From Bdellovibrionales bacterium GWA2_49_15 (GTDB lineage Bacteria; Bdellovibrionota; Bacteriovoracia; Bacteriovoracales; Bacteriovoracaceae), in NCBI GenBank assembly GCA_001769855.1, contig MEPP01000014.1:1-64000 (forward strand): a stretch of 64,000 nucleotides of DNA. The letters are read 5' to 3'. The position numbers were made by a program, and so were the translations under genes. Below the pieces are notes generated by a model. It was not told the DNA's origin. It searched no databases and saw only the letters and a program-made list of their open reading frames with translations. Positions 8,033 to 16,091 of the stretch are shown here, in pieces; position 1 is the first letter of the stretch, and each line of letters opens with the position of its first letter.

Positions 8033-8968
8033 TTGCTGAAAAAAGTTTGGGAATGGATTGAGAAAGGACGCCGGCGACGTTTACTGTTCATCGCAGTAAG
8101 CGTCGTCGTTTTTGGACTCTTATTTGTGATCGTTGGCGGATATTTCAAAACCAAGCGTTTTGTGGAGAGGGACCCTGGGTTCTGCGCTCTCTGCCATAAG
8201 ACTCGAGAGGCCTACACCCTTTGGACTCGCAGCGAACATCAGCATGTTGTCTGCCAGGATTGCCACCATGAAACTCAGGAAGAATCACTCCAAATGCTTG
8301 TGGCCCACATGTTCCAAAATAAAAGTCCCGATGGAAAACTCGGGACAAAGAGCCATTCACCTAAAGTAGAGATCAATTCATGCTTGGAATGTCATATTAA
8401 ACATGATCAGGACTGGCCGGCGATTGATGCTTCTATTGGTCATAAAATCCACGTCAAAAAGGCCAAGGTCAACTGCCTGAAGTGCCATTCGCGTTCCATC
8501 CATCGTTTTAAGGATGCCGCTGAATCGTGCTTAGATTGCCATAAGTCCCGCAAGTTTTTAAGAGGTGGGATGGAGCGTCTGCACTGTCTGTCGTGCCACA
8601 ATTTTCTCAACGACCAGCAGAGCTTGCTACCGGATCGTTCCATCTGCCTCGACTGTCATCAATCCCAAGGAATAATGAAGTCGCCTATTCCCAATGATGC
8701 GCCAATGGCAAAATTTCCCTGTTGGGCCTGTCATCATCCTCACTCGGAAGAACCTGCGCTGGTGTCCTGCACCTCGTGTCATAAGAAAATGTCGGAGAGT
8801 GGTTTCCATCGAATCAAGGCCCATGCCGACTGCCTTAAGTGTCATGAGCCTCACGAATGGAAAAGCCGGCCACGCGACTGTACCTCGTGCCACAAAAATA
8901 AGATTAGCCACTATGCCCATAAAGCTTGCTGGGAATGTCATTCCTTCAAGAAGGGGAAAGCTCCTTGA
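8033..8968 (+). CDS. Membrane-anchored dodecahaem cytochrome c (NapC/NrfH-like N-terminus)
   Basis: 311 residues with one N-terminal membrane anchor after a basic WEKGRRRR-type stretch and twelve CXXCH motifs: CALCH, CQDCH, CLECH, CLKCH, CLDCH, CLSCH, CLDCH, CWACH, CTSCH, CLKCH, CTSCH and CWECH. The anchor-to-first-haem spacing and the DPGFCALCH region resemble NapC/NrfH quinol dehydrogenases. The start is TTG at 8033 with AGGGAG eight bases upstream. It is collinear with the C-terminal two-thirds of the 17-haem protein at 12322-14070. The stop overlaps a TTG start of the sensor kinase gene, so the cytochromes and their presumed regulator are translated from one message. Confidence 0.9.
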   Translation: MLKKVWEWIEKGRRRRLLFIAVSVVVFGLLFVIVGGYFKTKRFVERDPGFCALCHKTREAYTLWTRSEHQHVVCQDCHHETQEESLQMLVAHMFQNKSPDGKLGTKSHSPKVEINSCLECHIKHDQDWPAIDASIGHKIHVKKAKVNCLKCHSRSIHRFKDAAESCLDCHKSRKFLRGGMERLHCLSCHNFLNDQQSLLPDRSICLDCHQSQGIMKSPIPNDAPMAKFPCWACHHPHSEEPALVSCTSCHKKMSESGFHRIKAHADCLKCHEPHEWKSRPRDCTSCHKNKISHYAHKACWECHSFKKGKAP

Positions 8969-10908
8969 TTCCGGGGTGGTCCAAGATCGCGCAGTTGTCC
9001 AGGATGTTGAATCTTAGAAATCGTCTTGTGCTGGGACTGACCTCCATCATTCTTATTATTGTGATCGGACAGACGATCATTCTCCTTACTGAGGCGGTGG
9101 TTGAGCTCGATTACCGTGTGGCCACACAAGGAACCATTTTGGCGCAGGGAGTGGCCACGGCCACGGTGGGCTTAGTATCGGAACATGCCAGATCTAGCGC
9201 CTTCACTAATATTTTTGAACGCGTGCGCCGGCAGGTCGATCTCGAAGAACTATCCATTACGGACGATCACGACATTATCGTCGCCCATAGTGACCCGACT
9301 CGAGTTGGAACCACGGATGCAAGTATCATGCAACATGTTTTCACCTCGGGAAGCGCGGGCACCCGGATGGCGGACCTCTTTCGGGGGCGTTCTTATTTTG
9401 AGGTCTCAGCACCGATCGTGCGAGGTACCTACATTGTGGGGCACGTCCGCCTGCGTTTTCATTCTCATGAGATAGCCAAAGGCATTTATCATCAGATTGG
9501 TCTGGCGAGCGTTATGGGATTATTCTGGCTTGCGATAGGATGGTTGTTTTCTTTTTTTTACGTACGGCGAATCACCAGACCTTTAGAGGTATTGGCCCGC
9601 GCGGTGACGGCCATGTCCTACGACAATTTTGGGGCGGAAAATCTGAATGTCGTCCCTGAAGGGCACGACGAAGTTGTGTTGCTTCAGCGACGTTTCCAGC
9701 GCTTGGCCTTATCGCTGACGGCCGAGCGTAATACTAATGCCAATCTGATGGCCAGTCTCAGAGAAATGAATCTAAAACTCTATGAGAAAGTGGCGGAGAC
9801 GACGGCGGACCTTCAAAGTGCCATGACCTACCTGCAGTCAATCATGAACTGCGTGAATGTGGGAATTGTGACCTGTGATAGAAATGGCATCATTGTTCAG
9901 GTCAATCAGGGGGCCACCCGACATTTGGCCGGTCTGGCGTCACCGATGATTGGAACTCGTGTAGACGGATTAATTCCTGACGGTGCCATTCTGGGTGAGT
10001 CGGTTGCAGGGATCGTAGCAGAAGGGCGTAGCTGTGAGCTGGTTCTCGACCGGACAGTTGAGCGAGGTACCGATGGTGCTTCGGTTTTTTCTGGAAAGCG
10101 CACAGTATGTTTTCGCGCCCATCCCTTAATCGGTCCGGATCAGGGGCGATTAGGGGCCGTTATCACCATCGAAGACATATCCGAGCAACGCCTGATCGAA
10201 ACTCGACTACGGCGGCAGGATCGTCTGATCTCTATGGGGACCATGACAGCGGGACTGGCGCATCAGATGGGCAACTACCTGCACTCGATCGCGGGTTTTG
10301 GACAGCTCCTGCAAAAGGAGTTGCCGGCGGAAACGAAATCTCAGGCGAACGCTGCTGTGATCTATGAGGAAAGCAGTAAGGCAATCGCCTTACTGGAACG
10401 GTTTCTGCAATTTGCCAGACCCGATGAGTCCAAGTTTCGGCCTATACCGCTTCGGCCAATCATTAATGATGCCCTGGCCATGTGTCGCTATCAGCTCACA
10501 CAGGGAGATATCAATATTTTGAATGAGCTTAGAATGCTGAACTCCGCTGTTGCGTGCGATCCGCAGATGCTTGAGCAGGTTTTTATAAATATTTTCCTCA
10601 ATGCCGTAGACGCCATGGCCGGGGGAGAGAAGCGAACTCTCACGCTTAGTTCGGATGTGAGTAGCGATAGTCGTTTTGTGGAGATTTCCGTTTCCGATAC
10701 AGGGATTGGCATTGAGGCCAAAAACATAGAGCGAATTTTTGATCCTTTTTTCACCACCAAGGGTGTCAATGGCACAGGACTCGGTTTGTCCATTGCCAAT
10801 CAGGTCATGGAGCTTCATGGGGGGAGAATTGAAGTGCACACCGAAGAAAAAGAGGGTACAACCTTCACCATTATTATGCCGATCGCAGTGTCGGAGGAAA
10901 TGCGGTGA
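8965..10908 (+). CDS. Membrane sensor histidine kinase with extracytoplasmic sensor, HAMP and PAS-like domains
   Basis: About 647 residues. A first membrane helix (about 21-41) and a second (about 178-202) flank a periplasmic sensor resembling Cache domains, followed by a HAMP-like linker, a coiled region, a PAS-like segment, and the kinase core. The phospho-acceptor is His433 in GLAHQMGN; the ATP-binding domain shows DTGIGI, FDPFFTTK and GTGLGLS. The start chosen is TTG at 8965, with AAGGGG eight bases upstream and overlapping the cytochrome stop (TTGA); ATG at 9004 is an alternative with a poor ribosome-binding site. Next to five cytochrome genes, it probably senses an electron acceptor or redox state. 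The regulator gene follows with a GTGA overlap. Confidence 0.9.
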   Translation: MIPGWSKIAQLSRMLNLRNRLVLGLTSIILIIVIGQTIILLTEAVVELDYRVATQGTILAQGVATATVGLVSEHARSSAFTNIFERVRRQVDLEELSITDDHDIIVAHSDPTRVGTTDASIMQHVFTSGSAGTRMADLFRGRSYFEVSAPIVRGTYIVGHVRLRFHSHEIAKGIYHQIGLASVMGLFWLAIGWLFSFFYVRRITRPLEVLARAVTAMSYDNFGAENLNVVPEGHDEVVLLQRRFQRLALSLTAERNTNANLMASLREMNLKLYEKVAETTADLQSAMTYLQSIMNCVNVGIVTCDRNGIIVQVNQGATRHLAGLASPMIGTRVDGLIPDGAILGESVAGIVAEGRSCELVLDRTVERGTDGASVFSGKRTVCFRAHPLIGPDQGRLGAVITIEDISEQRLIETRLRRQDRLISMGTMTAGLAHQMGNYLHSIAGFGQLLQKELPAETKSQANAAVIYEESSKAIALLERFLQFARPDESKFRPIPLRPIINDALAMCRYQLTQGDINILNELRMLNSAVACDPQMLEQVFINIFLNAVDAMAGGEKRTLTLSSDVSSDSRFVEISVSDTGIGIEAKNIERIFDPFFTTKGVNGTGLGLSIANQVMELHGGRIEVHTEEKEGTTFTIIMPIAVSEEMR

Positions 10909-12302
10909 CAAATAAGGCCAGAATCCTTTTTGTAGATGACAATCAGGCCGCTCGAGACCTGTTCGTGCAGTCTATTAACACAGAGAGTTTTGAACCCAGT
11001 GTCGCTTCCTCAGTTGTCGAAGCCGAAAGGGCCATTGCCGGTCAAATGCCGGATGTTGTGATTACCGACCTTCGAATGCCTGAGATTGACGGCCTCGAAG
11101 GCATGAAGCGATTTCATCGCATTGCCCCCGATGTTCCGATCATTGTGATAACAGCATTTGGAACCGTTGAAACTGCCGTGGAGTCCATGAAGCTTGGGGC
11201 CTTTGATTATTTACGCAAGCCTTTTAAGCCGAGTGAGATTGAACTCGTCATCATGAGGGCCTTGAAACACCGGCATCTCCTCCAGGAAAATACCCGCCTG
11301 CGCTCAGAGGTTACCCGACAATTTTCAGAAGGCAGCATCATTGCTAGCTCCAAGTCCATGCGGGCCGCAATGGATCTTGCCCGGCGGGCAGCCTCATCTG
11401 AGTTTCCCGTTTTGATCTCCGGTGAAAGCGGAACGGGAAAGGATGTGCTCGCCCGTCACATTCATTATAGTGGGAAGCGCTCATCCAAATCTTTTGTGGC
11501 CATCAATTGCAGCGCTATTCCGGAAAATCTTCTCGAAAGTGAGCTTTTTGGTCACGAGAAAGGGGCCTTTTCTGGAGCGGAAAAGACTCAGCAGGGATTT
11601 TTTGTGAAGGCCGATAAAGGCACACTGTTTTTAGATGAGATAGGTGACATGAGCATCAATCTTCAGCCAAAGCTGCTTAGGGTTCTGCAGGACGGCTCGT
11701 TCTATCCAGTTGGCGGTCGCACGTTGGTCAGGACCGATGCCCGTCTAATCTGCGCCACCAATCAAAACATTAATAAGTTGCTTGAGTCCGGACAATTTCG
11801 TCAGGATCTTTTTTATCGCATCAACACCATTAAGATCGCACTCCCTCCTCTGCGTGAGAGGCAGGAAGATATCGTGCTGTTGGCTGAACATTTTCTGGCA
11901 AGACTCAGAGAATCGGGGCACACCGTTGCTGAACGTTTTTCAAGCGAGGCAATTGCCATGCTGAAAAGTTATCGTTGGCCTGGTAATGTGCGTGAGCTGG
12001 AGCATGCCGTAGAGCGCATCACGCTCTCTTGTGATTGCAGCACGGTTTCGGTCGTTCATCTTCCAACGGAGATATCTGGCTTAAACAGCTCTGAACATGT
12101 ACGCATTGCTCCCGGTATTACGACAGAAGCACCCGTGCATTCCTATCGCGAAGCTAGGGAAGATTTCGAACGAAGCTATTTTCACCAGGTCCTAGCAGCC
12201 GCCAACGATAACATGAATCAGGCCGCCAATTTGGCCGGTTTGCATCGTTCTAGCCTCTACGAAAAACTCATTCGCTTGAAAATCAGGGTTGGTGCAAAGT
12301 AA
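10905..12302 (+). CDS. NtrC-family sigma-54-dependent response regulator
   Basis: 465 residues: receiver domain (1-120) with DD at 11-12 and the phospho-acceptor Asp55 in VVITDLRMPEIDG; AAA+ domain (about 140-370) with Walker A GESGTGKD, the sigma-54 contact loop GAFSGA (the common form is GAFTGA) and Walker B GTLFLDEIGD; and a C-terminal Fis-type helix-turn-helix (NQAANLAGLHRSSLYEKL). The start is GTG at 10905, overlapping the kinase stop, with GGAGGAAA upstream. Together with the kinase it forms a cognate pair, probably controlling the surrounding cytochrome genes. The two best cytochrome promoters here look like sigma-70 type, so its direct targets may lie elsewhere. Confidence 0.93.
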   Translation: MTNKARILFVDDNQAARDLFVQSINTESFEPSVASSVVEAERAIAGQMPDVVITDLRMPEIDGLEGMKRFHRIAPDVPIIVITAFGTVETAVESMKLGAFDYLRKPFKPSEIELVIMRALKHRHLLQENTRLRSEVTRQFSEGSIIASSKSMRAAMDLARRAASSEFPVLISGESGTGKDVLARHIHYSGKRSSKSFVAINCSAIPENLLESELFGHEKGAFSGAEKTQQGFFVKADKGTLFLDEIGDMSINLQPKLLRVLQDGSFYPVGGRTLVRTDARLICATNQNINKLLESGQFRQDLFYRINTIKIALPPLRERQEDIVLLAEHFLARLRESGHTVAERFSSEAIAMLKSYRWPGNVRELEHAVERITLSCDCSTVSVVHLPTEISGLNSSEHVRIAPGITTEAPVHSYREAREDFERSYFHQVLAAANDNMNQAANLAGLHRSSLYEKLIRLKIRVGAK

Positions 12303-12304
12303 AT

Positions 12305-12331
12305 ATACCCTTGAGATTGCCTCAAGGGTAT
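12305..12331. terminator. Bidirectional hairpin terminator between convergent genes
   Basis: ATACCCTTGAG (12305-12315) and CTCAAGGGTAT (12321-12331) form an 11-bp perfect stem with a 5-base loop directly after the regulator stop. On the other strand the stem includes the stop codon of the 17-haem cytochrome gene. There is no long T-run on either side, so termination strength is uncertain, but position and symmetry suit a shared terminator. Confidence 0.6.
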
Positions 12332-14070
12332 AAGCCTTTAGCGTTGTGACATTTCCCACACTGAGACCCAGGATTGTGCTCTGCTCTGTTTCCATGACAG
12401 CTTTCGCAAATGGCCCTATTGGTAATTTTCCAAGCATGCGGTTTATGGCATTGCTGACAATCTTTGTGTGCTTTGACCGAATGAATGCCTTTTTTCACAT
12501 CGTGACAATTTTTGCAATCTTGATTACTTATTCTAATCGCACTGTGAGGTTTATGGCATTCACCACAGGCCCATTTCATAGGCGCATCTGCCGGGAAGAT
12601 TTCCTTCTTAATCTGCATGGTTTCATGACATTCAAGGCAAGCCGCTCTATCTGGGCGAAGCGAGCGCTTTGCATCTTTATCAAGGAACGGGTGGCACTGA
12701 TCGCAATGCATTTCGGCCATACTTCCTGCGGCATTGAGAGTGATTTGCTGGTGACAACTTTGGCACAAATTCTTGTCTGGTTTGAATCTGTGGACGGAAG
12801 TGGCATGGCACTGCACGCATTCGATGTGATTTTTAATCGTGTGGATCTGGTGACCCGGAGTTTCTATAATTCTATCCCACTTCGTTTTATTCGAACCAGA
12901 GGTATGGCATTGCATACAGACGGCACGATCAATCTCGGCATGTTTGACGACCTCGTCAGGTTTTCTTGTCGTATAGAGCCAGAGTTGGTGTAAGTTGGAA
13001 ACGACATTGGCGACGTGGCAGGTGTGACACTCGATTTTTCGGTGGCCACTTTCGTCCCATAGCTTAAAGGCCGAATTCATGGTGTGGCATGAAGTACAAA
13101 ATTTCGGTTCATGTTCGATATAATGATAACCTTTCCAACCAACGATTGCGGCGATTAAGGCCCCTGCGCCACCAGCAACCAGGAGAATGGTAAGTTTTTT
13201 GCCATGGGGTATCGGGATATTGCTTCTGTGCTGCCAACCATAGCGAATCCCGATAAAAGCCCCGGTCCCGAGAAGGAGGATCAAAATGATGATTCCCACG
13301 ACCTTGGTTACCTGTCCCCATTTAATTCCGGCAAGCTTTGGAGCCAATTTCGCTTTAACAGATTCGGCAAAATCGGATGCGGCAGAGGCATTCCTGGTAA
13401 TTTCAAAAAGATTCAAGGTATGGCTTAGCCCGTGGAGCTTCGATCGGGTTTGTTTGAGCTGCTCATCAAGCTGTGCCGAGTTTTCTATCTTACCTTTGGC
13501 GGCATTAATTAGAACTTCAGTCTCATCAAGTTCTTTTTCAGCTTCGAAGATGGCGCGGTAAATTCGCCTGGGCTGCGAAACATCGTGGCAGCTTGAGCAA
13601 AGCGGTTCTGCGATGAGTGCCGCCGATGGTATTTGAATCCCGTGAGAGCCGTGACAGGTCACACAGTTTGGCTGGCGCGGGAGTTTCTTGGATAAGTTGT
13701 GGGCACCTTTCAAGAAATTTTCCAGCGGCTGCTGATGGCAGCTTCCGCATACGGCAATCACATCTTCTTTCGTTTTGATAGCGGCGAATTTTTTTTCTGG
13801 TGTGTCAGAATGGGCAACTCTGGCGGACTCATTGTTGGCATCACCCCCGTGGCAGGAAGTACAAGTCAGTCCGGCCTTGATGTGAACATCTTTGGCCGAT
13901 ACGACGGTTGGAGCTTTTAGCTTCTGGTCAGGCAGATCGGCGTGGCAAGTAAGGCAATGCTCTTTCGCGCCTGATACTTTTTGAACATTTTGCTCACCCA
14001 TTGCTGGGGTCGTTAGCCAAGAGCACAAGGAGATAAATGAAGCCACTGAAACTAGAATTGTTTTTTTCAT
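12322..14070 (-). CDS. 17-haem membrane cytochrome c with fused NapC-like dodecahaem module
   Basis: 582 residues. A signal peptide is followed by a five-haem region (CLTCH, CTSCH, CGSCH, CVTCH, CSSCH; residues about 38-170), a helical linker (about 175-245), two hydrophobic segments (about 250-275 and 290-312), and a twelve-haem region: CTSCH, CHTCH, CMQCH, CVQCH, CQSCH, CDQCH, CLECH, CGECH, CKNCH, CQQCH, CESCH, CGKCH. The last region aligns motif by motif with the 12-haem protein at 8033-8968 (FCTSCHTMNSAFKLW versus FCALCHKTREAYTLW, and VHRF after the fourth motif in both). It is probably a periplasmic electron wire or quinol dehydrogenase. Its promoter shares an element with that of the other minus-strand unit. 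Confidence 0.9.
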   Translation of the reverse strand: MKKTILVSVASFISLCSWLTTPAMGEQNVQKVSGAKEHCLTCHADLPDQKLKAPTVVSAKDVHIKAGLTCTSCHGGDANNESARVAHSDTPEKKFAAIKTKEDVIAVCGSCHQQPLENFLKGAHNLSKKLPRQPNCVTCHGSHGIQIPSAALIAEPLCSSCHDVSQPRRIYRAIFEAEKELDETEVLINAAKGKIENSAQLDEQLKQTRSKLHGLSHTLNLFEITRNASAASDFAESVKAKLAPKLAGIKWGQVTKVVGIIILILLLGTGAFIGIRYGWQHRSNIPIPHGKKLTILLVAGGAGALIAAIVGWKGYHYIEHEPKFCTSCHTMNSAFKLWDESGHRKIECHTCHVANVVSNLHQLWLYTTRKPDEVVKHAEIDRAVCMQCHTSGSNKTKWDRIIETPGHQIHTIKNHIECVQCHATSVHRFKPDKNLCQSCHQQITLNAAGSMAEMHCDQCHPFLDKDAKRSLRPDRAACLECHETMQIKKEIFPADAPMKWACGECHKPHSAIRISNQDCKNCHDVKKGIHSVKAHKDCQQCHKPHAWKITNRAICESCHGNRAEHNPGSQCGKCHNAKGLYP

Positions 14071-14107
14071 AATCGAATGGAGTCCACTAGTTGATTTTTA
14101 TTAGATT

Positions 14108-14157
14108 ATGCCCGATTCTATTCAATAATGTTCAATTTTCAAGCTAACTTTTGTCAT
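14108..14157 (-). promoter_or_regulatory. Promoter of the 17-haem cytochrome gene with the conserved upstream element
   Basis: On the minus strand TTGAAA (14142-14137) and TAGAAT (14120-14115) are 16 bases apart, giving a transcription start near 14108 and a leader of about 38 bases. The 22 bases at 14157-14136 match 5662-5641 at 20 positions, including the same placement of the -35 box. The upstream part reads ATGACAAAAGTTAGC. Confidence 0.65.
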
Positions 14158-14202
14158 AATTTTTTTCTGTGAAAAAAACTTCTAATCCCTCTATAAAAAA
14201 AC

Positions 14203-14232
14203 TTGAGAACACTCTTTACTTAAGGCGATAAT
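14203..14232 (+). promoter_or_regulatory. Probable sigma-70 promoter of yebC
   Basis: TTGAGA (14203-14208) and GATAAT (14227-14232) are separated by 18 bases. Transcription would start near 14239, about 135 bases before the yebC ATG. Confidence 0.45.
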
Positions 14233-14373
14233 TTCCAGTGCTCTGGTTTTTTGCCGAAGTGGCCGTTTAAGGATTACTCCAAAAGTGACTTATTAATTCT
14301 TGTTCACGTCGAAGCATGCTCAGAGTATTGTCTTGTTAAGCTCAACTTGATAAATATCATTCGAGGAAAAGTT

Positions 14374-15105
14374 ATGGGAAGAAAGTGGAATAATATTAAG
14401 GAAAAAAAGGGTGCTCAGGATAAGGCCAGAACGCAAATTTTTACCAAGCTTTTGCGTGATGTCACCAAAACAGTGAAAACCGGCGGTGAAAGCCCCGAAT
14501 CCAATTTCATGCTACGAGTTATCCTGGAGCGTTGTCGAAAAAGTAACGTACCGAAGGATATTATTGAGCGCGCCATCAAAAAAGGGATGGGCGGTGAGGA
14601 TGATGGTTATTTTGATGTGAATTATGAAGGCTATGGGCCCCATGGCGTGGCCATTTTTGTAGAGGCCTCGACGAACAATCCCACCAGAACCGCACCCAAT
14701 GTTAAAAATTGCTTTAATAAGTGCGGCGGCTCCCTTGGAACTTCAGGCTGCCTGCAATTTGTCTTTGAGCATAAGGCCGTTTTTGAAATTCCGGCCGATC
14801 AGATTAAGGATGAAGATGCGTTCAGCTTGGACATTATTGATGCCGGGGCTGACGATATTCAACTCGAAGATGGTTACTATATCGCCACTGGTCCCATGCC
14901 GAGTTTCGGTCCCATCCAGAAAAAATTAGACGAGCTCAAGATCAAGGCGGAAGAATCCGGTCTCGAAAGAGTTCCATTGAATTTTAAGGAAGTTGATAAG
15001 GAAACTTTCGACATGGTGATGAAATTAATCGGCCTGCTAGAAGATGATGACGACGTGAACAAGGTCTATCATAATATCAAGTATGACGAATCCCTCTTCA
15101 CGTAA
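14374..15105 (+). CDS. yebC: YebC/PmpR/TACO1-family protein
   Basis: 243 residues, the normal family length. The N-terminus MGRKWNNIKEKKGAQDKAR and the central YEGYGPHGVAIFVEASTNNPTRT region are hallmarks of the YebC family. Members were first described as DNA-binding transcriptional regulators; more recent work links the family to translation of difficult sequences on the ribosome. The ATG at 14374 has GAGGAAAA upstream; 41 extra codons in frame upstream do not resemble the family. It ends 22 bases before the next small gene, with which it may be co-transcribed. It is not obviously connected to the neighbouring cytochromes. Confidence 0.95.
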   Translation: MGRKWNNIKEKKGAQDKARTQIFTKLLRDVTKTVKTGGESPESNFMLRVILERCRKSNVPKDIIERAIKKGMGGEDDGYFDVNYEGYGPHGVAIFVEASTNNPTRTAPNVKNCFNKCGGSLGTSGCLQFVFEHKAVFEIPADQIKDEDAFSLDIIDAGADDIQLEDGYYIATGPMPSFGPIQKKLDELKIKAEESGLERVPLNFKEVDKETFDMVMKLIGLLEDDDDVNKVYHNIKYDESLFT

Positions 15106-15127
15106 ACACCAAAAATGGAGCTTTAGG

Positions 15128-15454
15128 ATGATCCAAGCAAACCGGTTTTTTTATTTAGTGTTGTTGTCGTTAATTTTTGCAATGAGTGCAACGCAAACTT
15201 TTGCACAGACCGAGAAGGCGAAGGTTGAGGTTAAATTGAATGCTGATTTCGCCATGAGCGATACTTTGAAAACCTTTAAAGGCACAAAGAAGCGGGTGTC
15301 TTTGTTGCTCAGCAATGGTGTCTCATATACTGGCCTTGTCTCTGATGTTGGCTCGCATTTTGTTGTTCTCTCACAGCTCGGAGGCGGCAAAGATTTTTTT
15401 GATGCCTTGATTCAGCTAGAGCAAATTTCTGCCCTCGAAGTCCAAGTCCGTTAG
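15128..15454 (+). CDS. Small exported protein with an Sm-like beta-strand pattern
   Basis: 108 residues with a clear signal peptide (cleavage near TFA-QT at about residue 23). The mature part alternates beta strands: KKRVSLLLSNGVSYTGLVSDV, then FVVLSQL, then LIQLEQISALEV. This G-x-V...I-x-x-LEV pattern resembles the Sm/LSm or YjgD-like small barrel used for binding RNA or acting as a scaffold, but here it would be in the periplasm. The resemblance is only visual, so I give no function. The ATG at 15128 follows TTAGG. The stop shares four bases (TTAG) with the stop of the opposing scoB gene. Confidence 0.7.
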   Translation: MIQANRFFYLVLLSLIFAMSATQTFAQTEKAKVEVKLNADFAMSDTLKTFKGTKKRVSLLLSNGVSYTGLVSDVGSHFVVLSQLGGGKDFFDALIQLEQISALEVQVR

Positions 15455-16071
15455 ACGTAAAGTGCATCGCCACCCAATGACTCTTTAGTAATTCCCTGGG
15501 CCAATTTAAGAACCCGAAATTTATCAACCGCTGGGGCGAAAATTCCCAATTCTGTGATTACGATATTAACGACACTTGTCCCGGTGAGCGGGAGTTGGCA
15601 CTTATACACCAACTTGGATGTACCATTTTTATTGAAATGAGACATCATAATGATGACCTGCTTGGCACCATTGACCAAGTCCATGGCTCCGCCCATTCCC
15701 GTAATTTTTTGGCCAGGAACCATCCAGTTGGCGAGGTTGCCCGCGACATCTACTTCCATTCCGCCCAAGATGCAATAATCAATGTGGCCACCTCGAATCA
15801 TGCCGAAACTGAGAGCACTATCGAAAAAGCTGGCCCCCTTATTGACTGTAATGGTTTCTTTGCCGGCGTTGATCAGCGTCGGGCTCACGGTTTCAGCCGT
15901 TGGCCGCTCTCCCACTCCCATAACTCCATTTTCACTTTGAATCATGATATTTTTTGTGGGAGGCATGAGTTCGGCAACTAAGGTTGGCATACCAATGCCT
16001 AGGTTTAGGGTTGCTCCATCACTTAACATGTTTATAACTTCAGACGCCATTTCTTCCTTAGACCATGACAT
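15451..16071 (-). CDS. scoB: 3-oxoacid CoA-transferase, subunit B
   Basis: 206 residues. NLGIGMPTLVAELMP near the N-terminus and SENGVMG, containing the catalytic glutamate that forms the glutamyl-CoA intermediate in class I CoA-transferases, identify the B subunit. GGHIDYCILGGMEVD is also typical. The enzyme moves CoA from succinyl-CoA or another donor to a 3-oxoacid such as acetoacetate. It is the last gene of the six-gene minus-strand operon starting at 23278 and follows subunit A by 20 bases. The ATG at 16071 has AAGGAA upstream. Substrate choice between acetoacetate and longer or modified 3-oxoacids cannot be read from the sequence. Confidence 0.92.
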   Translation of the reverse strand: MSWSKEEMASEVINMLSDGATLNLGIGMPTLVAELMPPTKNIMIQSENGVMGVGERPTAETVSPTLINAGKETITVNKGASFFDSALSFGMIRGGHIDYCILGGMEVDVAGNLANWMVPGQKITGMGGAMDLVNGAKQVIIMMSHFNKNGTSKLVYKCQLPLTGTSVVNIVITELGIFAPAVDKFRVLKLAQGITKESLGGDALYV

Positions 16072-16091
16072 AGATATTCCTTAAGAATTGA

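Larger units (their letters stand above)
14071..14373. other. 303-base divergent intergenic region
   Basis: It contains the minus-strand cytochrome promoter (14108-14157) and a likely plus-strand promoter for yebC (14203-14232), leaving a leader of about 130 bases before the yebC start. I see no gene in that leader. Confidence 0.6.
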
